A model generated the notes under the pieces. It was not told the origin of the DNA. It made no database searches and saw only the letters and a list, made by a program, of their open reading frames with translations. Below are positions 56,685 to 64,000 of a stretch of DNA of 64,000 nucleotides, one piece after another; within the stretch, counting starts at the first letter, position 1; each line of letters begins with the position of its first letter. Where the stretch lies: contig JANQRU010000007.1 of assembly GCA_028284415.1 (NCBI GenBank), positions 682,001 through 746,000 of the forward strand. The letters run 5' to 3'. The stretch is from Pyrinomonadaceae bacterium. Lineage in GTDB: Bacteria > Acidobacteriota > Blastocatellia > Pyrinomonadales > Pyrinomonadaceae. The position numbers were made by a program, and so were the translations under genes.

Positions 56685-57269
56685 CTAAAGAATTTCGTTT
56701 AAGTATGTTCCTGATTTTGCTCTCTCAATATCGAAATCGCCGTTGCTCAAGACCTTTAATAATCTGCCATAATTTGTTGCGGCTCGATTGATTTGTTCTT
56801 CACTCATATTATGCGTTCCCATCACGGTAAATGGTGGAAGATATTGCATCAAACAAAGTTTCGCTGTCTGCTCAAACGGCTGCATGAATTGATTGATCGA
56901 ATAAGTATTGTAACCTTTTTCGCAATAAGCTTCCTCTCCGCCGCCCGTTGTGATTGCATTGAAGATTATTTTGCCTTCCAATTTATCGCCCGTTGAGCCA
57001 TAAGCCCAACCGTATTCCAAAACCATATCAATCCATTGTTTCAATAAGGGCGGTGCAGAATACCAGTAAAAGGGATGGTGGAAAATGATAATTTCGTGCT
57101 CCAAGAGCCTTTTTTGCTCATATTCAATATCCACATTAAAATCGGGATATTTTTCGTATAGATCATGGAAAGTTATGTTTTCCTCATCGGGAATTTCCCG
57201 AATCAAACGTGCATTTATCCTTGAACTCTCCAATCTCGGATGTGCAAATAAAATTAAAATCTTTTTCAT
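56685..57269 (-). CDS. KefF/YwrO-type NAD(P)H quinone oxidoreductase
   Basis: The protein has 194 residues of the flavodoxin_2 family. FAHPRLESSRINARLI at the N-terminus, IIFHHPFYWYSAPPLLKQWI and GEEAYCEKGYNTYSINQFMQ fit KefF. KefF is the FMN-binding ancillary subunit that activates the Kef potassium efflux system. Its gene directly precedes kefB here, as in many bacteria. Its start is preceded by a hairpin repeat. Confidence 0.88.
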   Translation of the reverse strand: MKKILILFAHPRLESSRINARLIREIPDEENITFHDLYEKYPDFNVDIEYEQKRLLEHEIIIFHHPFYWYSAPPLLKQWIDMVLEYGWAYGSTGDKLEGKIIFNAITTGGGEEAYCEKGYNTYSINQFMQPFEQTAKLCLMQYLPPFTVMGTHNMSEEQINRAATNYGRLLKVLSNGDFDIERAKSGTYLNEIL

Positions 57270-57278
57270 ATTTCTCTT

Positions 57279-57354
57279 AGCGACCTTTGTGAAAACCTCC
57301 GCGTTTCTTTACCGCAAAGAAACGCAAAGTTGAAGACACTGAGATTCGCAAAGT
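57279..57354. repeat. ACGCAAAG-type palindromic repeat
   Basis: GCGTTTCTTT (57301-57310) and AAAGAAACGC (57316-57325) form a perfect 10-base stem around ACCGC. The flanks carry related CTTAGCGACCTTTGTG and CGCAAAG bits. It lies between the KefF-like and gamma-carbonic anhydrase genes. Confidence 0.55.
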
Positions 57355-57356
57355 TT

Positions 57357-57866
57357 CTAGTTTCTATAAATTCCGTTCAGTTCCACATAACCACGCCAAA
57401 ATCTCTCTAAATCTTGAATTTCTTCATCGTTTAATTCTTTTCTGACTTTTGCGGGGCTTCCCATCACAAGCGACTTTTCGGGAATTTGTGTATTTGGCGT
57501 AACGAGACTTCCCGCCGCAATCAAAGAATTTTTGCCGATTCTCACACCATCTAAAATTATTGCACCGATGCCGATAAGGCTTCCCGTTTCAATATAGCAA
57601 CCGTGAATCGTCGCTGAATGCCCGACAGTTACTTCATGTTCGATAATAGTTGAGTATTCCTCTTTGCGAGAAACATGAATTATTGTTCCATCTTGAATGT
57701 TAGTTTTTTCACCGATGCGTATAAAATTCACATCACCACGAAGAACACAGTTGTACCAAATACTTGCATCCTTTTCGATCTCGACATCGCCAATGACTAC
57801 TGCATTTTCCGCCAGAAAAACACTTTCATGGATTTTAGGAATTGTGTCTTGAAAATCTCTGATCAT
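57357..57866 (-). CDS. Gamma-class carbonic anhydrase-like hexapeptide protein
   Basis: The protein is 169 residues from MIRDFQDTIPKIHES. An upstream in-frame start would read far into the nhaD gene. It is a left-handed beta helix with hexapeptide turns (VVIGDVEIEKDASIWYNCVL, RIGEKTNIQDGTIIHV). The metal-ligand histidines appear in GTIIHVS and VGHSATIHGCYI. Related YrdA/PaaY/CamH proteins bind Zn or Fe and may hydrate CO2. It overlaps the end of nhaD by a few bases in the same direction, so the two are probably coupled. This suggests a pH-homeostasis pairing. Confidence 0.85.
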   Translation of the reverse strand: MIRDFQDTIPKIHESVFLAENAVVIGDVEIEKDASIWYNCVLRGDVNFIRIGEKTNIQDGTIIHVSRKEEYSTIIEHEVTVGHSATIHGCYIETGSLIGIGAIILDGVRIGKNSLIAAGSLVTPNTQIPEKSLVMGSPAKVRKELNDEEIQDLERFWRGYVELNGIYRN

Positions 57867-57873
57867 AGTTTGT

Positions 57874-59244
57874 TTAAGCGACCAATGGAAAGAACAATAA
57901 AAATGTAATTGCCCCTGCAATAAAACCAATTGCTGCCAACCAGGTTATATTTTTAAGATACCAGCCGAAGTCTATGTTTTCCATTCCCATTGCCGTAACT
58001 CCCGCGGCAGAACCGATTATCAACATACTTCCTCCTGTTCCCGCAGCATAGGCAATGAAGTGCCAAAGTTTTGTGTCAATCGCCTGTGAATACATGGCAA
58101 TCGAAGCAGCAACGAGCGGGACATTATCAATAATTGCTGAAAAGACTCCAAGCATCATTATGACTATGTCCTGATTCGGGATTCTTTGTTGGAGAATTTC
58201 GGCGAGATACCTCAATGTCCCGACTTCTTGACCATTAATTGTTCCATAAACAAGTGTTTCGAGAGCTGCAACCGACATCAAAATGCCTAAGAAAAATAAG
58301 ATGCTGGACATTTCGATATGTCGCAAAGCTCTTTTGCATGAATATATCTGGCGACGTTCATGGGAGATGTGTTTTTCGGGACGTATGTATTCAGAAATTA
58401 ACCAAACAACCCCCAATGCCAGAATCATACCTAAATATGGCGGTAGATGCGTTACTGTCTTAAAAATAGGAACGGACACGATTGCTCCTATTCCCAAAAA
58501 CAGCATCTTTTTACTGCTTAATAATTCGTGGGTTTCGGTGTCCTCATTAGTTTTAAACTCTTTGAAACCCCGGAATATGGGTAAAAAGGAGGCAATTGCA
58601 AAAGGCACTAAAAAACAAACAAAAGAAGGTATTATCAGATACTTTACAAGACCTATTGCAGAAACCTTTTCAGATATCCAAAGCATAGTCGTTGTAACAT
58701 CTCCTATCGGTGACCATGCTCCTCCGGCATTTGCCGCAATAATTGCTAATCCAACATACCACCAACGCCTGGTATCATCATCAATCAAAATCCGCAGAAG
58801 AGTTACGATGACAATCGTAGCTGTTAAATTATCGATCGTCGCCGAAAGAAAAAATGATAAAACCCCTATGATCCAAAGTAATTTCGTGCGGCTTCTTGTA
58901 AAAACCCAGCTTCTGACAACGGAAAATCCTTTGTGTAAATCGATCAATTCAACGATCGTCATCGCACAAATGAGAAATATCAAAATTTCAGCCGTTTTTG
59001 CTAGATGATGCAACAAAGCATTCTTAAAACCATCCTCGGCTTCCACACCATTAGCTATAAAACTATGTGCATGTTGATGGGCATCAACGATATTAAACCA
59101 ACCATTATGAAAGCCAACGGCAAGCAAAGCCCAAAGTGCTGCCGCCATAATCAGAGCAGGCACTGTCTTATCAAGTTTTAGCGGATGCTCCAGAGTTATG
59201 ACCAAATATCCCAGTGCAAAAACGACAATTACTATGGCTTCCAT
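57874..59244 (-). CDS. nhaD: Na+/H+ antiporter NhaD
   Basis: The protein has 456 residues with about 12 helices. NLTATIVIVTLLRIL, NAGGAWSPIGDVTTTMLWIS, VFSAIIDNVPLVAASIAMY and GTGGSMLIIGSAAGVTAMG are NhaD signatures with the conserved acidic and threonine residues in the transport core. It exchanges Na+ or Li+ for protons. It is followed by gamma-carbonic anhydrase in a translational overlap. The first membrane helix begins at residue 2 with no signal peptide, as usual. Confidence 0.9.
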   Translation of the reverse strand: MEAIVIVVFALGYLVITLEHPLKLDKTVPALIMAAALWALLAVGFHNGWFNIVDAHQHAHSFIANGVEAEDGFKNALLHHLAKTAEILIFLICAMTIVELIDLHKGFSVVRSWVFTRSRTKLLWIIGVLSFFLSATIDNLTATIVIVTLLRILIDDDTRRWWYVGLAIIAANAGGAWSPIGDVTTTMLWISEKVSAIGLVKYLIIPSFVCFLVPFAIASFLPIFRGFKEFKTNEDTETHELLSSKKMLFLGIGAIVSVPIFKTVTHLPPYLGMILALGVVWLISEYIRPEKHISHERRQIYSCKRALRHIEMSSILFFLGILMSVAALETLVYGTINGQEVGTLRYLAEILQQRIPNQDIVIMMLGVFSAIIDNVPLVAASIAMYSQAIDTKLWHFIAYAAGTGGSMLIIGSAAGVTAMGMENIDFGWYLKNITWLAAIGFIAGAITFLLFFPLVA

Positions 59245-59294
59245 TTTATTTCCTTTATGTCTTTTGGGTTATGCAACTCAAGCGAGTTACGGTT

Positions 59295-59528
59295 TCACTT
59301 CTTTACACTTTCTATTTCATAAATCATACGGGTTTTGACAGCATCGCCAAATATGCAAAGTCCTGCATTAAAAATTACGAGACTTAAAGTTCCCCATAGA
59401 AACCATTTTTTAATGGATTCACCTTTCGATTTGTAAATAACGCTCTGACCGAAAAGGCTCAAACCAAAGCCGATCAGAATTAGACCGAGAACGGCTTCTA
59501 TAATCCACTTGTAAAAAAGATTTTCCAT
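59295..59528 (-). CDS. Small membrane protein of unknown function
   Basis: The protein is 77 residues from MENLFYKWIIEAVLGL, because an upstream start would read into the inverted-repeat element. Two hydrophobic helices (about 8-27 and 40-64) flank a short charged loop. I recognise no family. It starts upstream of nhaD in the same direction with a 50-base gap, so it could be co-transcribed with the antiporter. Confidence 0.55.
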   Translation of the reverse strand: MENLFYKWIIEAVLGLILIGFGLSLFGQSVIYKSKGESIKKWFLWGTLSLVIFNAGLCIFGDAVKTRMIYEIESVKK

Positions 59529-59551
59529 AAAATTAAAAGTTTGCAAAACGC

Positions 59552-59705
59552 GTTCAGAGTTCAAACTTCAGTTTGTATTTTCGCAAACGAAGCGAATGCG
59601 AAAATCTCAAGTTGAATTTTTGAGAATGTAACTGTCCTTTGGCAACGTAGACAAACATCTTTGCTTCGCTCGACGTTTGTGCAAACTGAAGTTTGAACTC
59701 TGAAC
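59552..59705. repeat. 154-bp nested palindromic element
   Basis: A perfect 24-base inverted repeat (starting GTTCAGAGTTCAAACTTCAG at 59552) is mirrored at 59682-59705. Inside are further hairpins: ATTTTCGCA/TGCGAAAAT, TCTCAA/TTGAGA and ACAAAC/GTTTGT. The whole could fold into a branched structure. It carries no gene and lies between the amidohydrolase and the small membrane protein gene. A non-autonomous mobile element (MITE) is the best description. Confidence 0.8.
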
Positions 59706-59714
59706 ATGTTTGGT

Positions 59715-61049
59715 TTACTTCATTTCTTTGTAAATGTATCCGTTTTTCATCACAAAGCCGACATTTTGCAATAATTTAATATCATTCAAAGGATTTCCTT
59801 TTACAGCTACAATATCGGCGTGTTTTCCAACTTCTAGTGAGCCTGTCATTTTATCAACACCCAGTAATTTTGCACCATTGGAAGTTCCTGCCGTGATTGC
59901 GTCGAGCGGTTTCATTCCGCCCCATTCGACCATTAAATAAAATTCGCGTCCGTTCGTGCCGTGCGGAATCACACCGGAATCTGTGCCGAGTGCGACGGGA
60001 ACATCGTATTGCACAGCAAGTTTGATCGCGTTCCGCATAGCTTTTGCGGCGGCGAGTGCTTTTTCCTTACGCAATCCGGTTAAGAAATTTTGGTTAGCGA
60101 GAATTTCAACCGCTTCGCCCGCCATTAAGGTCGGGACAAGATACGTTCCCTTCTCACGCATTAATTTTGCACCTGCTTCATCGAGAAACGAACCGTGTTC
60201 GATGGAAGCAACGCCTGCACGAGTTGCAACCTTTATGCCTTCCGTGCCGTGTGCGTGGGCGGCGACCTTGCGTCCTTGCTGTTTTGCTTGGTCAACCATC
60301 GCTTTTAATTCTTCAAAAGAATATTGCTGAACTCCAACTGGTGCCACACCTTCTGATAAAACGCCTGCCGTCGCACAAGTTTTTATCACGTCAGCACCGT
60401 ATTTGATCTGATAGCGAACCGCCGCACGAACTTGGTCAACACCATCGGCAATTCCCGTTTTGACGTTTCCGTCTGCCATTCCGGGTTTGTAACCGTTTTC
60501 GTCACAATGTCCGCCCGTGATTCCAAGAGAGTGTCCAGCAGTAAGCATACGTGGTCCGACTATCCAACCTTCATTAATAGCTTTTTTGATCGCCAGATCA
60601 TCAAATTTACCTGCCCCAACATTGCGGATTGTCGTAAAACCGCTCATTAAAGTTTTGTGTGCATTTTCAACTGCGAGGATCGCTCCGAAAGAATCATAAT
60701 CTCGAAAACGTGCGTTGCCACCTTCGGGATCACCCAAAACTCTGCCGATGATGTGAGTGTGTGCATCAATAAATCCGGGCATCAAAGTGGCGTCACCAAG
60801 ATTAATAACCTTTGCACCACTTGGAATATTTATATTTGTTCCGACGGCTGTAATTTTGTTATCGGTTACAACAATCAAACCGTTATTTGTTGGCTGTTTT
60901 CCCGTTCCGTCAATTATTCTTGCCGCTTTCAAAACAACCGTTCCTTTCCCCATTTTCTCGCCCGGTTTGCCAAACTGCTGGGCACTTACTTGCAATGTCA
61001 ATATAAACAGAGACAGGGCAAAAATTAATGTAAATTTAACCTTCGACAT
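59715..61049 (-). CDS. Secreted amidohydrolase
   Basis: The protein has 444 residues. A signal peptide ends near LQVSAQ (about residue 24). The metal-dependent hydrolase core shows GFIDAHTHIIG, a lysine in YGADVIKTCATAG, histidines in KVAAHAHGTEG and ASIEHGSF, and the aspartate in ALGTDSGVIPHGT. These are the usual binuclear metal ligands. It probably hydrolyses a cyclic amide, dipeptide or similar in the periplasm or outside, like Xaa-Pro/Xaa-Arg dipeptidases. It appears to be a single-gene unit. Confidence 0.88.
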   Translation of the reverse strand: MSKVKFTLIFALSLFILTLQVSAQQFGKPGEKMGKGTVVLKAARIIDGTGKQPTNNGLIVVTDNKITAVGTNINIPSGAKVINLGDATLMPGFIDAHTHIIGRVLGDPEGGNARFRDYDSFGAILAVENAHKTLMSGFTTIRNVGAGKFDDLAIKKAINEGWIVGPRMLTAGHSLGITGGHCDENGYKPGMADGNVKTGIADGVDQVRAAVRYQIKYGADVIKTCATAGVLSEGVAPVGVQQYSFEELKAMVDQAKQQGRKVAAHAHGTEGIKVATRAGVASIEHGSFLDEAGAKLMREKGTYLVPTLMAGEAVEILANQNFLTGLRKEKALAAAKAMRNAIKLAVQYDVPVALGTDSGVIPHGTNGREFYLMVEWGGMKPLDAITAGTSNGAKLLGVDKMTGSLEVGKHADIVAVKGNPLNDIKLLQNVGFVMKNGYIYKEMK

Positions 61050-61191
61050 TTAGTATCCTCTTTAAGTTTTGAATTTAATTTGCTTCGCCGATTATAAGCG
61101 TGAGTGGCAGACAAATCCAAATAAATTATATTTGCTTTATTTTTCATCAACCCGCGTGGCACAATAAAGTTATAATTTTATGGCAAGATAC

Positions 61192-61269
61192 TTGCCCACA
61201 AATAGCACAGATGAACACGAATAAAATTTCAAAACATTATTCGTGAAGATTCGTCTAATTCGTGGGCAA
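61192..61269. repeat. 78-bp imperfect inverted-repeat element
   Basis: TTGCCCACAAATAGCACAGA at 61192 mirrors the TTCGTCTAATTCGTGGGCAA end at 61269 over about 30 bases with a few mismatches. It sits just before the zinc-finger gene. I recall AACACGAATAA/TTATTCGTG-containing repeats in many bacterial genomes. No gene lies inside. Confidence 0.55.
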
Positions 61270-61279
61270 AACAAGATTT

Positions 61280-61549
61280 ATGGAAAACTGCAAACATATC
61301 GAAGAAATAAAAGAAGTAACGCCGAGTGCTGATGGTTGTGAGGACTGTCTGAAAATCGGCGGGCGTTGGGTTCACCTGCGTATGTGTCGTATGTGCGGGC
61401 ACGTTGGCTGTTGTGATTCTTCACCAAATAAACATGCGACGAAACATTTTCACGAAACGACTCACGCGGTCGTCGAGTCATTTGAAAAAGGCGAAGACTG
61501 GGGATATTGCTACGTTGACGAATTGTTTTACAAAAAATTACCAAGCTAG
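61280..61549 (+). CDS. UBP-type zinc-finger protein
   Basis: The protein is 89 residues from MENCKHIEEI; an upstream GTG lies in a repeat. The ZnF_UBP pattern is complete: C and H in CKHIEEI, then GCEDCLK, then HLRMCRMCGHVGCCDSS and the histidines of NKHATKHFHETTH, then GYCYVDELF. In eukaryotes this domain binds the ubiquitin C-terminus. In bacteria such small stand-alone copies are of unknown function. The ThuA-like gene follows after 24 bases. Confidence 0.85.
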   Translation: MENCKHIEEIKEVTPSADGCEDCLKIGGRWVHLRMCRMCGHVGCCDSSPNKHATKHFHETTHAVVESFEKGEDWGYCYVDELFYKKLPS

Positions 61550-61573
61550 AATTTTGAACAAGGGAAGGATTTT

Positions 61574-62455
61574 ATGAGCAAGACTAGAATTTTATTGCAA
61601 ACAACGATTCCATACACGGAAGATGATTGGCACATCGGGCGTTTTTCACTTTTGCAAGGGCATTTGGAATCTTTGACTGATGAAAATAATGAAAGTTTAT
61701 ACGAAGTCTCAGCACGCAACCGAAAAACGGATGATGCCGGGAATGATTTTGTTTTGAGCAATCTGCATAATTCGGATTTTGATGAGCTTTGGCTTTTTGC
61801 ACTCGATACGGGCGGAGGACTTTCAAAATCAGATTGCCAAGGCATCACCAAATTTCGTCAACGAGGCGGTGGGATTTTAACAACCCGCGACCACCACGAT
61901 ATGGGAACTTCGCTCTGTTCACTTGGCGGAGTTGGCAAAGCACATTATTTTAATTCCAAACAACAAGACCCACGCGAAGAACGCAATCAAAGAGACGATG
62001 TAAACACAACTTACATTGATTACCCAAATTATCATTCGGGAGCAAACGGCGACTTTCAAAAAATTGAAGTTACCGAACCCGTTCACGATTTATTGAAGAG
62101 ATTTGACGGTAGCAAAATTGAATACTTCCCGGCTCATCCACATGAAGGTGGAATTGGCGTTCCCGAAGGTGACGATTCAGCGAAAGTCATTGCTAAAAGC
62201 AAGAGTTTGATAACCAACAACGATTTCAATTTGCTCATAGCATTTGAGAAAAGCGAAGATAAACACGGAAATAAATGCGGAAGAGCAATCGCGGAATCAA
62301 GTTTTCACCACCTTGTTGATTATAATTGGGACATCGAAATGGGATGCCCGACATTTTTAGAAGAACCGCCCGGCGATGAATACAAAACGCATCCCGAAAG
62401 ACTTGAAGATATAAAAACCTATGTCGCCAACTTGGCAAAATGGTTAAATGGGTAA
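61574..62455 (+). CDS. ThuA/GATase1-like hypothetical protein
   Basis: The protein has 293 residues. RILLQTTIPYTEDDWHIGRF at the start and DELWLFALDTGGGLSKSD with FRQRGGGILTTRDHHDMG suggest the flavodoxin-like glutamine-amidotransferase fold of ThuA proteins. The usual nucleophile is not evident. Histidines occur in IEYFPAHPHEGG and SSFHHLVDYNWD. GGAAGG precedes the ATG. No known function. Confidence 0.55.
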   Translation: MSKTRILLQTTIPYTEDDWHIGRFSLLQGHLESLTDENNESLYEVSARNRKTDDAGNDFVLSNLHNSDFDELWLFALDTGGGLSKSDCQGITKFRQRGGGILTTRDHHDMGTSLCSLGGVGKAHYFNSKQQDPREERNQRDDVNTTYIDYPNYHSGANGDFQKIEVTEPVHDLLKRFDGSKIEYFPAHPHEGGIGVPEGDDSAKVIAKSKSLITNNDFNLLIAFEKSEDKHGNKCGRAIAESSFHHLVDYNWDIEMGCPTFLEEPPGDEYKTHPERLEDIKTYVANLAKWLNG

Positions 62456-62464
62456 GAAGAATTA

Positions 62465-62562
62465 GCCCGCGAAAGACGCGAAAAGACGCGAAATTAATTT
62501 TACTTAAGGTAGATAACAATTCACTTTAAAACTGTTAAATATTTTTAGCGTGTTTCGCAGGC
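62465..62562. repeat. Imperfect inverted-repeat element with GACGCGAAA units
   Basis: GCCCGCGAAAGACGCGAAAA at 62465 and its approximate reverse complement ending at 62562 match at about 17 of 21 positions. A tandem GACGCGAAA duplication lies in the left arm. It occupies the gap before the DUF5996 gene and creates a spurious upstream GTG start. Confidence 0.5.
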
Positions 62563-62579
62563 AAAAAAATAAAAAAATC

Positions 62580-63494
62580 ATGAATAACTTTATTAATAAA
62601 ACAGAAGCATTTCCCGAATTGCCTTTGGCGGAATGGAAAGATACCAAAAACACTCTGCATCTATATTTACAGATTATCGGAAAGATTCGTCTTGAAAATC
62701 ATCCTTTGATAAATCATTGGTGGAATGTTCCTTTTTATGTAACGCCACTTGGTTTGACGACGGCAACTATTCCGTATGGTTTCGGGAGTTTTGAGATCGA
62801 GTTTGATTTTATCAACCACAAATTAAAGATGAGAACCAGTAAAGGTGAAGATCGTGAGTTTAATTTGCACGATGGAATGACCATTGCAAAGTTCTATGAA
62901 GAAGTTTTTGCCAATCTTGAATCGCTCGGAATTGAAACCGAGATTAACACAAATCCGTATGAAGCACCGAGTGAAATTCTATTTCCCGAAAACACGGAAT
63001 TTAAATCTTACGACAAAGAATACATCGAAAAATTTCATCAAGTCTTAACTTCGGTCAATAACGTCTTCACAGAATTTCGTGGACACTTTATTGGCAAATC
63101 AACTCCCGTACATCTTTTCTGGCATAGCTTTGATCTTGCAGTTACAAGATTTTCAGGCAAAAAAGCTCCTGAAAAAGAAAATGCAGGAATCGTTGAACGA
63201 CGTGCTTATTCACATGAGGTTATAAGTTTCGGTTTTTGGGCAGGCGACGAGAATGTTCCCGCTCCTGCTTTTTATTCATACACCGCTCCCGAACCAAAAG
63301 GTTTACCAAACAAACCTCTTAAACCAAGTTCCGCCGAATGGAATACCGACAATGGTTCTATGGCAATCTTGATGTATGACGAAGTAAGAAACGCTGAAAA
63401 TCCAAGACAAGCAATTCTCGACTTTCTCGAAAGTTCATACCTCGCAGGAGCAAAATCTGCTGATTGGGATATTGAAGAATTTAAGCTGAGGTAA
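62580..63494 (+). CDS. DUF5996 family protein
   Basis: The protein is 304 residues from MNNFINKTEAFPELPLAEW. KDTKNTLHLYLQIIGKIRL, NHWWNVPFYVTPLGLTT, HSFDLAVTRFSG, RRAYSHEVISFGFWAGD and PAPAFYSYTAPEPKGL match what I recall of DUF5996. No function is known. Many Trp/His residues suggest a ligand-binding pocket. The protein is soluble with no signal peptide. Confidence 0.8.
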   Translation: MNNFINKTEAFPELPLAEWKDTKNTLHLYLQIIGKIRLENHPLINHWWNVPFYVTPLGLTTATIPYGFGSFEIEFDFINHKLKMRTSKGEDREFNLHDGMTIAKFYEEVFANLESLGIETEINTNPYEAPSEILFPENTEFKSYDKEYIEKFHQVLTSVNNVFTEFRGHFIGKSTPVHLFWHSFDLAVTRFSGKKAPEKENAGIVERRAYSHEVISFGFWAGDENVPAPAFYSYTAPEPKGLPNKPLKPSSAEWNTDNGSMAILMYDEVRNAENPRQAILDFLESSYLAGAKSADWDIEEFKLR

Positions 63495-63546
63495 ATTTAC
63501 GAAGTTTTGTAATTTAACCATCTTTTTGTACCTGTTTATCAGTTTT

Positions 63547-63585
63547 TTGATTCAATCTATCACAATTATATTGAGTCAATTATTT
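63547..63585 (+). terminator. Putative intrinsic terminator after the DUF5996 gene
   Basis: TTGATTCAAT and ATTGAGTCAA form a 10-base stem with one mismatch and a 13-base loop, followed by TTATTTTTT. It lies between the DUF5996 gene and the next co-directional gene. Confidence 0.55.
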
Positions 63586-63605
63586 TTTCACCTTAGACTG
63601 ATACT

Positions 63606-64000
63606 ATGAAAAAGATTTTTTTGCTCAGGTTATTTTCTTTTATTCCTTGCATATTTTTGCTTTTTAGCTTTTCCTATGCTGAAACTAACAAAAACAAAAT
63701 TGATTCATTAGATAAACTCTTTTCGGAATCAATCGAAGCTGTCGGTAGCAAAAATGCGATTGATAAAATTAAAAACATTGAAGCATTTGCCGAATGCATT
63801 GGACCGAAAGGAAAATACACGACGCATATAACTTCTTTCCGCTCAAACAAAACTCATTTTAAGCAAGATTTTTCTTACAAAGAAGATTCTTCAAATATCT
63901 TTATCAACAAGGATGTGGCTTGGGCTGCATCGAATAATTCGGTCGGTTTTGAGATGGTTTCACCATTTCAAAGACTCGTCGTTCATCTGCACGAATATCA
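63606..64000 (+). CDS. Exported protein, N-terminus only (partial)
   Basis: The first 131 codons are visible and the gene continues beyond the right edge. MKKIFLLRLFSFIPCIFLLF followed by SFSYAETNK is a signal peptide. The next part, DKLFSESIEAVGSKNAIDKI followed by KNIEAFAECIGPKG, resembles periplasmic proteins related to outer-membrane lipoprotein-sorting proteins, which often begin with a similar AxGGxxAIxxIK motif. The assignment is tentative because the diagnostic C-terminal part is missing. Confidence 0.6.
   Translation, partial: MKKIFLLRLFSFIPCIFLLFSFSYAETNKNKIDSLDKLFSESIEAVGSKNAIDKIKNIEAFAECIGPKGKYTTHITSFRSNKTHFKQDFSYKEDSSNIFINKDVAWAASNNSVGFEMVSPFQRLVVHLHEY

Noticed and set aside
58283..59008. 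241-codon plus-strand open frame opposite nhaD
   Set aside because: It lies wholly inside a well-supported antiporter gene and shows no domain or start signal.
61181..61195. Sigma-54-like TGGCAAGATACTTGC
   Set aside because: One consensus base differs (A for C in TGGCAC), and the sequence is itself an inverted repeat (GGCAAG/CTTGCC), so the resemblance may be accidental. Kept only as a comment in a finding.
1..64000. CRISPR arrays, tRNA, rRNA, integrase or transposase genes
   Set aside because: I saw no regularly spaced direct repeats, no cloverleaf candidates and no recombinase motifs. The mobile-type signals are all small non-coding inverted repeats.

Overview
The window is AT-rich bacterial DNA with Gram-negative traits: an outer-membrane PagL-like barrel, a periplasmic-type cyclic glucan synthase and a Wzx/O-antigen-ligase polysaccharide system. 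Short palindromic repeats fill several intergenic gaps. The HxxxCxxC protein, the style of the secreted amidohydrolase and the repeat families remind me of Acidobacteriota (Blastocatellia / Pyrinomonadales). That placement is an inference from memory. There is no rRNA, tRNA or CRISPR array to anchor it.

Region 1 (1-25.6 kb, all minus strand) is one long polysaccharide locus read from right to left. It holds an O-antigen-ligase/Wzy-like protein, two GT2 glycosyltransferases, three AsnB-type amidotransferases, a Wzx-like flippase, a FemAB/GNAT-like acyltransferase, a heparinase II/III protein, three GT4-like glycosyltransferases, two formyltransferases, a polysaccharide deacetylase, a six-hairpin protein, a YdcF/SanA protein and a NADAR protein. 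The repeated AsnB and formyltransferase genes suggest a surface polymer decorated with amides and N-formyl groups. No sugar-nucleotide synthesis genes and no Wza/Wzc export genes are in view.

Region 2 (25.8-27.8 kb) lies at the head of that locus. It holds a divergent sigma-70-like regulator on the minus strand and, on the plus strand, a small HxxxCxxC zinc-binding protein of the anti-sigma type. They are a candidate regulatory pair for the polysaccharide genes.

Region 3 (27.8-34.3 kb) is metabolic: long-chain acyl-CoA ligase, flavin reductase, a DUF2199 protein, two small membrane proteins, and a XylH/XylG-like sugar ABC transporter that lacks its binding protein here.

Region 4 (34.5-48 kb, plus strand) opens with the most striking gene. 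It is a DedA-rhodanese fusion whose reading frame is interrupted by TGA exactly in the rhodanese active-site loop, followed 22 nt later by a perfect hairpin of bacterial SECIS type. It is most simply read as a selenoprotein. After it come a sigma-54-like promoter, a tandem universal stress protein, a 2897-residue cyclic beta-1,2-glucan synthase, a Nim/PNPOx-like flavoprotein, a second universal stress protein and an NDH-2/SQR-type oxidoreductase. Together these look like a stress/redox island.

Region 5 (48-64 kb) is housekeeping: ComM, PPK2, a Kelch lipoprotein, HisRS, a PagL-like barrel, KefB with KefF, gamma-carbonic anhydrase with NhaD, a secreted amidohydrolase, a UBP zinc finger, a ThuA-like protein, a DUF5996 protein and a truncated exported protein. 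Many of its gaps are filled by different short inverted-repeat elements that resemble MITEs.
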